From: Oscarella lobularis
Taxonomy: Eukaryota > Porifera > Homoscleromorpha > Homosclerophorida > Oscarellidae
Direction: 5' to 3'
DNA length: 64,000 nt
Assembly (NCBI RefSeq): GCF_947507565.1
Contig: NC_089184.1
Coordinates: 62,001 to 126,000 of the forward strand
This document shows, one piece after another, positions 1-15,692 of the stretch; within the stretch, counting starts at the first letter, position 1; every line of letters begins with the position of its first letter. The notes under the pieces were generated by a model. That model did not search any database. It was given only the letters and a program-made list of their open reading frames with translations, and had not been told where the DNA came from. Both the position numbers and the translations under genes were made by a program.

Positions 1-119
1 TTTCAATCTTAGAACGACTCTCTGGGGAAAGGGTACGGGGTGGGGTCCCTTTCTTCCTTTCTTTCTTCCTTTCCTTTCTTTCTTTCTTTCTTTCTTCATT
101 GTTTTTCTTGTTCTGGCAG

Positions 120-1285
120 GCGAAAAGGATCGTAAAGGAGACAATCCCGTTCTTCCTGCCGGAGAACACATCATGCCATTTGCCTTTCAACTTCCTTCAT
201 CTGGATTACCCTCTTCATTTGAAGGAGAACACGGTCACATTCGCTATTGGCTTGAAGCGACAGTCGATCGACCGTGGACAAACGATTACAAGACGAAACG
301 CGCCTTTACCGTTCATGACGTCATTGACGTGAATCTGGATCAAATGGTCGTTCCCATTGAAGCAAATGACGAGAGAACTCTGTGTTGTTTCTGCTGCAAA
401 TCGGGACCTCTTTACGTTGAAGCGAGACTCGATCGATGTGGGTACTGTCCAGGAGAAGCAATTGCAATTTCAACGTGCGTTCGCAATTTCACCAATCGAG
501 AAATGAGAGGAACTCGCGCAAGAATTGTGCAAACTGCCGAATATTTTGCTCAGGGTTCACGTCATAAGTCAATGCGAGAAGTGGCTCTCACACAGGGCGT
601 ACCCATTCAATCAGGTCTAACAGATGAATGGCATAATCGACTTATGACTGTCCCCGCAATACCGCCGACAACGCTACAATGTCGAATTATTAGAATTACC
701 TATATTGTTGAGGTACAGCACTAGTAGAGTAGACATGTGTGTATGTAGGTCATCTCCTCTGTTTGGGGGGGTTAGATTTCTGTTGTTGTCCCAAATGGAG
801 TGGACGTCACTCTTGAACTGCCTATTACCATTGGCACTGTGCCATTTCGTCGCTCTCACCCGCCGCGCACTCGCGGCGGCGGCGGCGGCGGTCACCACCA
901 CAACCACCACCACCAGCAGCGTCGTCATGGCGGCGGCGGCGGCGGCGATTCCCAGCCACCGACATATGCTGAAGCAATGGGCAACACTGTGACAATTGGA
1001 GAGCCCAATGAACGCTATGTAATTGGAGATCTTCGATACACGCCTCTCTATGCCTACGTTCACGATTATCACTTTCATCCGTCGCCGCCCTCAGCGTCAT
1101 CGTCGTCATCAACGTCGTCATCAGCACAGGTGAGAAAGACAATGAGAGTCTCAGCAAGCGAGCGGGATTTTGACATTTAGGCGGGAGGAGGAGGAAGCTA
1201 TCAGCAGGCAAGAGCGCCAAATGAGCGTACGCGCTTGATTCAAGATGCTAGCGGCGGCGGCAGCGGCGGCGGTCACACTTCTTAG
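120..1285 (+). CDS. ARRDC: Arrestin domain-containing protein (ARRDC family), 5' part outside the window
   Basis: This is the C-terminal part of an alpha-arrestin, an adaptor that brings NEDD4-type ubiquitin ligases to membrane cargo. Visible exons are 120-712, 776-1129 and 1181-1285; all junctions are GT-AG and keep the frame. The first exon has the family signature around LPAGEH, FAFQLP and GEHGHIRYWLEA, and the arrestin-C domain continues through LELPITIGTVPF. Exon 2 then carries Gly/His-rich low-complexity sequence and a PPTY motif (PPxY, the expected WW-domain docking site). The last exon ends in a Gly/Ser tail and TAG. The start codon lies left of the window. Which ARRDC paralogue it is cannot be told from this part. 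Confidence 0.85.
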
Positions 1286-1518
1286 ACAGAAGCCCTCCCC
1301 CCTCCCCCATTGATAAGACCCACACACTCTCTCTCTCTCTCTATCAAAATCAAATTCTTTTGGTTATTTTGTTGTTAATAGATATATAGATATACACAAG
1401 CTTAGCTTAGCCATGAGAGACAGAGAAAATCTTCTTCGGGTAAGAAACAAGTCAACCCTTTACTAATTACTGATTTATACGAACACATACACAATCGTCC
1501 TGTGTCTTTATACATACA

Positions 1519-4500
1519 TTAAGAAGAAATTGAAAGAGCTTCTTCATCGTCGTCGTCTGCATCAACTTCCTTGAGCGGAGAAGAAGAAGAAGAAGAAGAA
1601 TTCTTCGCGTCAGCTACAAAGAAACGATATGACACATGATCATCAAATCAATTAATTAATCAATTTACCCAATACGAAGCTTTCATCAAAGGCTCCCTCA
1701 TTTAGCCAAGTTCCTAAAGAGGCGTGCGTATCTTTAATTAAGGTAAACCATAAGAACAGTTCCCCTTTTCTAACCGGCACTAGTTTCCTTTTCCAAAAAG
1801 GAAACTTCATCTCCGTTAAGAATGGGACTATGAAGAGATTCAGACAGATCGTGAGGAGCAAGCACGCTACTAGACATCATGGATTGAGGTGAGGGTGGAG
1901 TGAGAGGACGGTGCTCTTGCTCTTGCTCTTGCTGTTTCAATGTAGCCTCCACCGCTGCTGCTGATCCATAAGAAATGAAGGAAGTATCATCATCATCATC
2001 ATCATCATTATTCACGAGTTGTCGTAGAGATGAGGGCGGACTCGACGCTTGAAAGGCGCTAGGAGGAAGCAAAACTGCCGTCTCCTCCCCATCGTCCACT
2101 TTTCCTGCTTTCGACGTCGTTGGAACAAGGTATGATGATTCCAGCGTTGTTTGTGCGCTGGCCGAGGAGGAGCCTTCTTCTTTCACCATCATTGGTGTTC
2201 TCATGAGCTCCTTCTTTGATTGAAAAGCCTCTTGGCCTAAGTGAGAAAAGAACCATTTGCTTCTCTCATTGGAGGAAGTAGAGAAAACACAATTACTCAA
2301 AGCGGCTATTGGACTCATAAGAGCATGACTCAACGGCTGCTAAAAAGAAAACATTTCACCCCTAAATTAGAATAGAGTGAGAGAGAACATGTACCTGCTG
2401 GAGAACGTTCAACGAATCATCGTCATCATCATCATCATCATCATTCCCGGAAGCTAACACCACGTGTTTAGCAATCTATGAAAATTCATACATAGACATC
2501 TTTCTTAGGGATTTAGGGGGTTAGAATCACTTGGTCAACGAGATGAAAATAACCGCCCTCGCCATCGTCGTTGCCATCAGCTGATATTGAAGCCACGTGG
2601 TCACCTCTTCTTCCTCCTCCTCGAGCCGTCTTCCGTTTCATCGTCTTCACTGGCGGCGGCGCGGTGGCGGCGGCGGCGGCGAAAGATGATGCTTTTTCAT
2701 CATTTAAAGACGACGACTTCTTTGTTTTCTTTGGTGCCGCCGGTGCCGCCGGTGCCGCCGGTGCCGCGGCCGCTGCGAGGCGCTGTCGAGGTTTGGGAAT
2801 ATTGGACGGTTGCTGTCGACGACGAGTGGAATGTTTCTGCTGCCGTTGTCTTTGAGCTTGAACAACGGAATGCGTAAGTTGTTCCACAGCCAAAGGAGTA
2901 GATACTAATCATACTGTATTAGTAGATATAATCATAGTGATTGTACACTAACCGCTTTCAAGCGTCTTCTTCAAAGGTCTTTTATGTGATAGAGCCGCTT
3001 CTGAGGAGACAACGTCAAATCGAGGCGGAGGCGGAACACCAGGCGTCCCGGATAGCAAACCAAGACTCTATATAGAAGAATAGCCCCAGACAAAAAGCAA
3101 ACCCTCCTCTACGAGTCAAACTTTGAAAGGAGGAGAAGATGCCCATGATGATGATGGGGAGGTTAGGGGTGATTGTGCCACGTGACAACGACGACACGAT
3201 TCCTTTAGTTGGATAATCGTCTTGGCAAGAGCAGCACTAAAAAAATAGATTAAAAGACAAAGGAATTTGAGATTAGGGATTCAATGACTTGATTGTTTGA
3301 ACGCTTGTCACGTGACCGTGATGAGCATGTACGTGTTCAGCAAATGTCTCTTGACATCTTCCAAAATCAGGCAAAGGATCTATCTCAAAAAAAGAAAAGT
3401 TATCACAATGAATGACGCAAATTTAGAGAGAGAGAGAATTTCCCGACCGGTTTTCAACTTGACAATCAATTTCTTCAATCCCACATTAAAAATCTTGACA
3501 AGGCTAACCACCAAACCCCCCAAATAATAGAATCTAAAAATGTCTGCATAGAATATGACGTCATCACCTGACTACATCCAGTTTCCCGCCTCTGTACGGA
3601 TTATCAAGTCTTCCCTAATGAAAAAAAAACAAAAACTGAACAACAGTAGATTGCTTTCTTAATCCTTCTAACTTGCTGTAGCTCTTCTTGGCAAGCGGGA
3701 AGCAATAGGTCAGGTATCTACACCATCAAAATTAAGAGAAGTATAATTCTCTCTAATAAATAAACAAACCTGAAGAGAAATATTCTTTCCTTTCAAACAA
3801 TGTCGATTTGCCTCTCCATTCAATATAGATTGAATCACGTCTCGCTAAGAAAGAAGATAGAATAAAGAGAAGAGAAACAAACATCTCACCTCCTGTTTTG
3901 AATTTGAATAGAACGCCTCCAATTCTTTCCAATCACGTCTCAACTAAAATTCAATATAGAAAGCAAGCAAGAAAAGGGAAAAGGGGGTTAGGGTGGTTTA
4001 CCTTGGCTAACTTTACTTTTCGTGTCTTGCTTAGCGTTTCATCAATCTGAAAATCAATTGAATGACGAGGAAGAAAAGAGCTGAGCAAGGAAAAAGAAAT
4101 TAAAGAATTGAGTTGTCTGTCTATCAGTATGGATCTTTTACTAACCTTTCTCCTCCTCCTCCTTTGATTGCTCTTTCTTCTCTCACTGATCTTAGCTTGC
4201 CAAGTCGTTGCTCAAGAATCTGGCGTTGCTTAGTCAGTTTGCGAAAATCCGTTGTCAGCTGACTATTTGATTTCCATCTATTAATTAATCAATCAATCCT
4301 ATTTAGGGTTAATGATACCTAGCAAAAGCCATCCACTTGTGTTGAGAAGCAGTGTGAGAGTGAAGCGTCTCCAAAAACCTTTATAAAGCAAAAGATAGAC
4401 TAAGTATTGATTTCTATAGATATATAATGATATTACTCTTTCTTGCTCTTTGCCACGTGACATCCCATTGCTTTCTCCATTTGATAAGTCAAATGAGAAT

Positions 4501-5170
4501 TATCCCCAGAAAGACGAGGAAAGCGAGGCGGCATCATTTGGAGTCGACTCCCAACACACAATTTTGACGTCACGTGGTTGACAACGTAGTTTGAAAAATA
4601 AGCGAGAAACGTATAGAAACGATTTCCACCAGGAGTCATGAGAAGTGAGGGAACAATGCGAGGAAGAGAAACTTCGTTTTCTCTCTACGTGTAACAAAAA
4701 GAAAAAAACTTACAGTAGAAGAAACCCAATTTTTTCTCTCCTTTTCACCGTTTTATCGAGAGAATTGAACCAATCGGTTGCTTTCTTGCGAAAAGTCTGC
4801 TCTCGTTTTTTATCAAAGGGAGGCCAGCAGTCTCTGTTTCATGAAGAAAAAACAATAGTTTAGGTGGTCATTGTGCGACGATTTCGTCTACAGTACCGGA
4901 AGATTTCTTTCGTCAATTGGGGGTCGAGAAAGTGAAAGAGCGCATGAACAATCGCTTCCATGCCTTTTTTATTAGGAAGAGCAAACATATCCCTAAAGAC
5001 GATCGAGAAATCGTGCAAACAAAACAGAGACTGAGTCACTTGTCGAACGGAATGCTCCATTTCTTCGTCATTTCTTCAGGGTTGAAGCCGAGAAGAAAGA
5101 GATTCGTGTAGAAAATGTCTCTCGAATCGAGAAGATGGCTCGAATCGGTGCCGAAACGAATCGAATCCAT
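1519..5170 (-). CDS. HAUS6: HAUS augmin-like complex subunit 6
   Basis: HAUS6 is a subunit of augmin, which recruits gamma-tubulin to existing spindle microtubules. The N-terminal exons match the family clearly: exon 1 (5040-5170) begins MDSIRFGTD and contains FLLGFNPEE; exon 2 (4897-4992) has [14 protein letters not shown]; exon 3 begins at 4833 with DCWPPFDKK; the next exon (around 4433-4639) has MTPGGNRFY. These align in order with vertebrate HAUS6 (LFQVLDQSLTKEVFKFCWPPFD, SPGG). Many small coiled-coil exons follow. The C-terminal third (about 1519-2893) is low complexity (poly-Asp, Ala/Pro, Ser runs), as in the disordered HAUS6 tail. The first intron is only 47 nt. Middle exon borders were not all resolved. 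The start is 51 nt from the divergent SDHAF4 start. Confidence 0.8.
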
Positions 5171-5220
5171 GGATTTCGAGTTGGCGCTTTTGCGCATGCG
5201 CAAGACAAAGTGCGTGCGTG
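5171..5220. promoter_or_regulatory. Bidirectional promoter between HAUS6 and SDHAF4
   Basis: Only 50 nt separate the two divergent start codons, so both transcripts must start within or next to this segment or inside the opposite gene. It contains the GC-rich near-palindrome TTGCGCATGCGCAAG, a NRF-1-like site (GCGCATGCGC). NRF-1 sites are common in bidirectional promoters of mitochondrial and cell-cycle genes. Confidence 0.5.
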
Positions 5221-5490
5221 ATGAGCAGCTTGATTCGACGAATTTTCGCCCTTCGATTGGCAAGAAACCAATTTAGAAGCAAGCTTTTGCAGACGTCGGC
5301 CAAGGACAACGAGCCAGCGAAGCGTGTAGGTGAAAGTACAAGTGGTGGAGGCGAGAAGAGCGACGAGCAAAGCGCTCTCGAAGAAAACGTCTACGTCAAT
5401 CCTATTACTGGCGAAAGAGGTGGCCCACGAGGCCCTGAACCGACTCGCTACGGTGATTGGGAAAGAAAAGGACGAGTTTCAGACTTCTAG
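5221..5490 (+). CDS. SDHAF4: Succinate dehydrogenase assembly factor 4
   Basis: This single-exon gene encodes 89 residues. SDHAF4 binds flavinylated SDHA in the mitochondrial matrix and helps assemble complex II. The N-terminus ([16 protein letters not shown]) is basic and amphipathic, like a mitochondrial presequence. The C-terminus holds the near-invariant family block [20 protein letters not shown] followed by [10 protein letters not shown], ending exactly at the stop. The length is typical. The ATG at 5221 was chosen because it begins the presequence; the in-frame GTG just before it is not a plausible start. Confidence 0.95.
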   Translation: MSSLIRRIFALRLARNQFRSKLLQTSAKDNEPAKRVGESTSGGGEKSDEQSALEENVYVNPITGERGGPRGPEPTRYGDWERKGRVSDF

Positions 5491-6004
5491 CAACAAGTAT
5501 TTATCCCATTGATTCCCGCGAAGACTGCGATTGGTCGTCGAAAGGTCACCTGGTATCAGGTGGCCTTAGAGTGGGCGGGACGTTCGTTAGAGTCACCTGG
5601 TCCTAATCGCCTCTTTAGAATCCAATAAGAGCCGTAATTGACGGCTAAGATAATCGTCGTCCCTAAAAAGAGCACACGCCTTCTAAAAACTCATTCGCGC
5701 GACCACTTGGCACTGTACGGTGCCGTAGAGTGTCTTCGTTGTTCGCGTCTATCACCGGTACTGTACGATCGTCGCGCGATCGAGCTCGTTTTCAATTGAA
5801 CGGATCGAACGAGCGCGTTCGTTGGCGGAGTTTTAGAAGAACGAGGCGTCGGCCGCCAATTCCCAAATTGGGTTGCACCTCGGTCGCTTCCTGTGGGTGT
5901 CGAATAGCCCGAACGGCGTCGGCGGCGCGTACGCGGCTAGAGCACCACTTTGCACTCGTCTCTTGCACAGCACTTGACATCGTCCGAGTCTTCATCTCTT
6001 CTCC
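5491..6004. promoter_or_regulatory. Upstream region of Groucho/TLE
   Basis: This 514-nt gene-free segment contains promoter-like motifs: an inverted CCAAT box (GATTGG near 5528), a GC box (GGGCGGG near 5573), a CCAAT near 5621, and three E-boxes of the CACCTG/CAGGTG type at 5547-5552, 5557-5562 and 5594-5599. The first two E-boxes form the arms of a short inverted repeat. No convincing coding exon was seen. Confidence 0.5.
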
Positions 6005-10607
<4,603 letters not shown>

Positions 10608-10895
10608 GGGGCTGTACTCTTTTTATTCTGATTATACGTTAGTGTTGTTGTTCTGCTGCTGGCTAGTTCAACAGGAAAGCAGTGTAAAATAAACGCGTAT
10701 TGCAGTCAATTCGTCTAGGCAAAAGAAAAGAGAAAAGAGGTACATCTATAAATTTCGTTCAAATTATAAACAAATAAATGCATTAATTAACTAATTAATT
10801 AATAATTAAATAGCGTTCATGTTGATATAAAATTAATTTTGTTGTCATCTGTTTGAGAGAACACAACTGAAGTAGAGAAGGTTGTCTACTCTACT
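10608..10895. other. 3' intergenic between TLE and the BAK-like gene
   Basis: This 288-nt AT-rich gap separates two convergent genes. It has AATAAA-type signals on the + strand (near 10688 and 10774), suited to the TLE 3' end. No other feature was seen. Confidence 0.5.
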
Positions 10896-11588
10896 TCACT
10901 TGGTAGTGAGTGCAAAAGTGACAATTGTTATTCCAACTGCAGCTAATCCCAACAGTCCCCAAGACGACGCTCCTTTGTCGACGTCATCGTCAAGATCCCG
11001 AAAATGACGATCACAGCCTTCCCATCCCGATTTACTAACGATCCACTCTGCGAGATTTCTTTCGACGTAACGAACGATCCAACGTTTGATAAGCGGAACG
11101 AAATCGTACAAGTGCAAAGCGACGCACTGTCTCGCCAGGGCGCCGCCAAATGCGTAGAGAGCGACGATTCGACCCCAATTGATTCCCGTTTCAAACAATT
11201 GTTTGACCACTCTGTCAAAAACGTGCACAACATTTCTGTTTCGGATTGGCGTGCGTCGAAACATGTCTCTGTCTGCAGAATCGTAACGTCGTTCGACTTC
11301 GTGCGCATAGAAGACAAATTTTCGAGCAAATCGACGACTAGCTGTCTGTCGTTTCCACGCTGACGCCGACGGCTCGACGGCAATTGCGTCACGATCGTCG
11401 TCATTCAGGCAATCGTCGATATAAATGTCCGCCAAATAGGCTGCAGTTGCAACAACATCCGACTTCAAAACATCCTTTTCACTTCTTCGTTCCGTCGTCG
11501 TCGTCATCTTTTTTCTCTGCGTGCTGCTCGCAAAGGGGCGGAAATGCACCGACAGCGCGATTGCATCACGAATTGCCCGGCAGTTCAT
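10896..11588 (-). CDS. BAK1: BAK-like Bcl-2 family protein
   Basis: This is a single-exon gene of 230 codons; translation could also begin at the internal Met at 11507 (MTTTTERR), giving about 203 residues, closer to BAK size. BH1 is LFETGINWGRIVAL, almost the BAK sequence. BH2 is WIVSKSGWEGC. A C-terminal hydrophobic helix (WGLLGLAAVGITIVTFALTTK) suggests tail anchoring in mitochondrial or ER membranes. The segment ARKFVFYAHEVERRYDS aligns with the BAK BH3 region, but the usual Gly-Asp of LxxxGD is replaced by Ala-His. BAK assignment rests on BH1 and the RRYDS match; a pro-survival role cannot be excluded. The gene is head-to-head with FKBP8. Confidence 0.8.
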   Translation of the reverse strand: MNCRAIRDAIALSVHFRPFASSTQRKKMTTTTERRSEKDVLKSDVVATAAYLADIYIDDCLNDDDRDAIAVEPSASAWKRQTASRRFARKFVFYAHEVERRYDSADRDMFRRTPIRNRNVVHVFDRVVKQLFETGINWGRIVALYAFGGALARQCVALHLYDFVPLIKRWIVRYVERNLAEWIVSKSGWEGCDRHFRDLDDDVDKGASSWGLLGLAAVGITIVTFALTTK

Positions 11589-11645
11589 GACCTCAGCCTA
11601 CGTACATCTTACGTTCACCCGTAAGGCCAGCTCTCGCGAAAAAAA
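11508..11645. promoter_or_regulatory. Shared BAK-like / FKBP8 upstream region
   Basis: Only 57 nt (upstream BAK-like start) or 138 nt (internal start) separate the two divergent coding regions, so a shared promoter is likely. No TATA box is evident. Confidence 0.5.
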
Positions 11646-13311
11646 ATGGCAGACGATAAGACGACTGCAGCTTCGGTTATAGAAGAGGCAATATGCGAGC
11701 TCGTGTTGCTCTACCCGAACAGTAGACAAGCGTTTTTCGTTAGAATGACGCGACAGCGTCAAGCAACACAGAAGAAACTGAGGAAAAGACACCAAAAGAA
11801 GGCAGCGATTGGTTGGATATACTAGGAACGGGAGCTCTTCGAAAAAAAGTTGGTGCAAAACCTAATTTGTATTAGGTGAATATTTTCTGTTTTAGATTTT
11901 GAGATCGGGTAAAGGAGGAGAAGAGAGTCGACCTAAGCCATCTCAAAGAGCGACAATTCGACTCGAAGAACGACTTGAAGACGGAACAATTGTCGAAGAA
12001 AAACGTGACGTTCAATTTTATGTAAACGAAATGGAAGTTTTGGCAGGTCTGCAAATATGACGTCATCGTCATTCAAATATTGATGTATTTTTCTGTAGCT
12101 ATTGATATGGTTGTCTGTCTTATGGAAGTCGAGGAAATTGCTCTGGTTGAGAGTGAATCACGATTTGCCTATGGAACGTTTGGATTGTAAGTACTGTAAT
12201 TTCATTCTATGAATTTTCTAATATTTTTTCGAAGACCACCCAAAGTGGCTCCCAATTCTAAAATGATTTTTGAAATTGAGTTGGTGAAAGTGGAGCCATC
12301 TCCACCTGCTTTTGATCAGACTTTGGAAGAATTTCTAAAAGATGTGTATGCAAATAATTAATGACGTCATCGCCGCGACTATACAGTATATGATTGCAGA
12401 GAACGAAAGCGTTTGATTGGAAACAAGTATTACAAGAGAGAAGAATACAATCAAGCTGTCAGCATATACAAAAAGTAGGAAAATTGAATTCCATTTACTA
12501 CTACTACATGTGTGCACGTGTTAGGGCTATTGATCGTCTTGATTCGGCCGCTTCCCTTGTAACAACAGCAGATAGTCATAATATTTTCTATTTTATTTTT
12601 TAAATAGACTAAAGACCATTCTGTGGAGGGTGATGAAACACTTGTTCGACCTCTTCAAATTGCCTTTCTAAATAATTGTGCAGCTGCTTATTTGCAGGTT
12701 GCCTCATTGACGTCATAAATAGCCAATTCATAATTTATTCTTTCTAAGTACAGCTTGACATGCATAAAGAAACGATTGAATTATGTGACAGAGTATTGAA
12801 ATTAGATTCTCAAAATACAAAAGCTCATTTTAGGAAAGGAAAGGTGTGGGAAATTACAAGATAATTAATAAATAAAGACGTCATGTATATTATTTATAGG
12901 CATTTGCTTCTATGGGCGATTTCAAACAAGCCCTCAAATCGTTTCAGGAAGCTCAAAAATTGGACCCAAATGATACAGTAAGATAGGCTTTTTATTTCAA
13001 AATGTTTTCAAAAAACAACCTTCTTTTAGCTTATACTAAAAAATTTGAGATCAGCAAGAAAGGATTCAGCTCAGCAGACTCAGAAAGAAAAGAATATGTA
13101 TGCAAAAATGATGAAAGGTTTAGAAAAAAACGAAAGCAAAAAAGAAGACGTGGTCAAAGCAAATGGAACATGGGTAAGTATAGATTATCAATTAATTGAT
13201 TGATTGATTAATTATGATGATTATTTAATTAAGCTGAAATGGGGAACTCTATTGTTTGCTGTCGGTGCAGTGGGAGCGCTAATTAGCATGTGGTGGGTAA
13301 AATCAAATTGA
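11646..13311 (+). CDS. FKBP8: FKBP8/FKBP38-type peptidyl-prolyl isomerase, tail-anchored
   Basis: In vertebrates FKBP8 is a mitochondrial and ER outer-membrane co-chaperone that binds Bcl-2, Bcl-xL and HSP90. Multiple short exons encode an acidic N-terminus, DWLDILGTGALRKK (as in FKBP8 EWLDILGNG), an FKBP domain (RLEDGTIVEEKRDVQFYV, ESRFAYGTFGL), three TPR-like repeats (KRLIGNKYYKREEYNQAV, FLNNCAAAYLQ, AHFRKGKAFASMGDFKQAL), KNMYAKMMKGL, and a C-terminal transmembrane anchor (LLFAVGAVGALISMWW) with a short basic tail. The first splice (GTGTTG donor, acceptor before NDATASS) is a best guess. Downstream HOMER follows on the same strand after 114 nt. Confidence 0.88.
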
Positions 13312-13425
13312 TAGAGTAAATAAAAATTATCCGGGAATCGAAGACACGCGGAGCGACGCTCGCGCGCCCCGTATTCTTTGTGGCTACTTTTCGCGAGAGG
13401 AGAACGTCATCTTACGCGTCTGACG

Positions 13426-15169
13426 ATGGGGTAAGCCTTTTCTCTATTGTTGTTCAACGCGGGGCTTTGACGATTTTCTATTCAGAGAAAAACCCGTATT
13501 CTCGAGTCGAGCCGTCGTTTTTCAAATCGATCCCGAAACGAAGAAATCGTGGCTTCCGTGTTCACAGGCGCCCGTTCCAGTCGCCTTCTATCACGATCCA
13601 TCGCGCAAAACCTATCGAATCATATCGGTCGATTCGGGAAAGGTAAGAAAAGGCGACACGCGAACAAATCCGAAAACGTTTTCGAACTCACTCGCGAGCG
13701 AAAACGATCGAAAACGATCGAAACGGCGACGGCGGTTCGATCGTTTTGAGACTTCCTCTCGGGGGGGCGTGGTCCGCTATAATTCGCTACAAGTCATCCC
13801 TTACTGTTACTTACACACTAAAAGTATCTAATGAATAGCGACAAGGGGCATGCGTTGCTAGGCACTCATCAATAGCACTATATTACCTTCAATGAATTTC
13901 ACGAAAACGGGCGCGAAATTTGGCCAATGGCGCGACGCGGCGACAAATACAATATACGGGCTCGGATTTACGAACGAAGGCGATTTAGATAAGGTTGTGA
14001 CAAAAGAAAAAATGATTATCTTCGTATATACAGTACGTGATTTCATCTTAGTTCTCGAATCAATTCAGTGAGGCAAAGGGAAACGTAAAGACTTTGGCCC
14101 CTAAGCCAAAAACAGCAAGTGAAGGAAGTGAAGCAGCTGAAGTTGAAGCTACCACGCCCACCGTTGCTAATGGCTCAAATGACATTAGGAAAAGTGTGGG
14201 TGAGAAGCAAGGAAAGGTGGGCGGACGTTACGCGTAGTCGTACAGTAGTCTTTTGTTCTATGGACTCTATTAGGAAGGTTCATTGACTCCACAGCGTAAG
14301 CTATCAATTTCGGAGCCTTCTGGTTCTTTGGAGGCTCAACTACAGGAGATGAGACATGAGAATGATAGGTTGAAGCATGCCTTGGCTGCTAGGTAGACAA
14401 TCTTATCTTCGATAGAAAAGTCAATGACTTTTCTTGTTTTCTTTTAGTTCTTGTCATCGGGATAAGTGGGAGACGGAGAGGCAGAAATTGATGAATAATA
14501 ATACATTGTTGCGAACGGGGCTGCAGGAGAGTAAAATGAATGTCGAAGAGTGGAAGTCAAAGATGAAGCAGCAGCAGGAAGAGAATCAGAAATTGAAACA
14601 AAAGGTTCGTGACATCCCACGACATTTTTAATTAATTAATTCATTAATTAATCTAGGTGCAAGAATTGGAGGCGGGTGAAGCAGGCGTTGAAACAAAGAT
14701 AATGGAATCAGTAGGAAATTTGAAACAGGAAAATGAAGCACTGGAGAAACGAGTGAAGGAATTGGAAGCAGCTTTACAAGAAAAGGAGAAGGTCTCCGTT
14801 TCTTCTAGAGAGTACTAAGTAAAAAAATCGATTTTTATTTACATGTTTCTAGGAGTTGAGTACAGTGGAATCGCAGGCGTCAGAGATGGTCTCATTGAAA
14901 GCAAAGCACAGTGAAGTTTGCAGTCAAATTGAAGTAAGAATGAATGGGGGAAAATGATTGCAAAATTACTCCCTCTTCTGTTGTAGCAATTAGAAGCGGA
15001 AAATGCCGACTTGTGTGAAAAAGTGGGCAGTGCAACAGATAAGCTCAAAGAGGAGCAAACAGCCTCGAGTGTCAGAAATCAACGCATTGCCGAAAAGAAT
15101 GATGCAATTGGTGCAAAATTAGAAGAATTGCTACAATTGCAGAAGGAAGTTGAATCACAACTCAAATAG
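13426..15169 (+). CDS. HOMER: Homer scaffold protein
   Basis: Homer links PPxxF ligands (mGluR, IP3R, ryanodine receptor, Shank) near membranes. Exon 1 is only five bases (ATGGG) and splices to give MGEKPVFSSRAVVFQIDPET, a close match to the start of vertebrate Homer. The EVH1 domain continues through YRIISVDSGK, INSTILPSMNFTKTGAKFGQ and NTIYGLGF. A linker rich in Ala/Glu/Thr follows, then a long C-terminal coiled coil (about 14300-15165) with SLEAQLQEMRHENDRLK, ending QLQKEVESQLK. This matches the EVH1 plus coiled-coil plan of full-length Homers. Confidence 0.92.
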
Positions 15170-15692
15170 AGAGAGAGAGAGAGGAGTGAGTTAAAATAAT
15201 GATCATCATCATCATTTTATCATTTGTTGCGTGGGTGGGGCCGAAATGATTTTTTGTAGTGGGCATAATAATGAGTGCAAGCAGGCTTTTTACTACTTCT
15301 ACACAGCAAAAGTGCGGGTTTTCTATTAGTACGAATAAAAATTGTATCCGTTTTTATGTTTGTTTGAGATTCAGGTCTGCTTGAATCCTTTCGTCCCTCC
15401 AAAACTCGGTGGCGGCTCGGGTTTTTCTGAAGTCGTGAAGACCTTGTAGAGCCAAAATATCTGAGGGAAAACGCTAAGAAAAATGCTTATTCTTGTACGT
15501 AGACGAACGAGGAGGAATTGAAGAGGATACAAAGACCATTACGTGCACAAAAACAAGACCGACGGCTACTACGGCTACGTTTTCGTGCGTAAACCACTCT
15601 GCTTCTTCTCCTGCCATATGTGCGAGCAACGTGCGTTAGGCCCTGAGCTGGAGTCGCGTCCACGTGAGCAGTGCGCGTGGAAAGAAAAGGCC
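15170..15692. other. Intergenic HOMER-USP3
   Basis: This 523-nt region holds the HOMER 3' UTR (GA repeat after the stop) and USP3 upstream sequence. An open frame in phase with USP3 extends up to 15543, but its residues do not resemble USP3, whose family starts at the Met used here. Confidence 0.4.

Noticed and set aside
825-1220. Long minus-strand and alternate plus-strand frames over the ARRDC exon
   Set aside because: They are shadows of GGC/CAC repeats in the real exon; their protein is low complexity without any family match.
15543-15692. N-terminal extension of USP3
   Set aside because: The frame is open but does not resemble USP3, whose family starts at the MDCPH methionine, and the extension contains no targeting signal.
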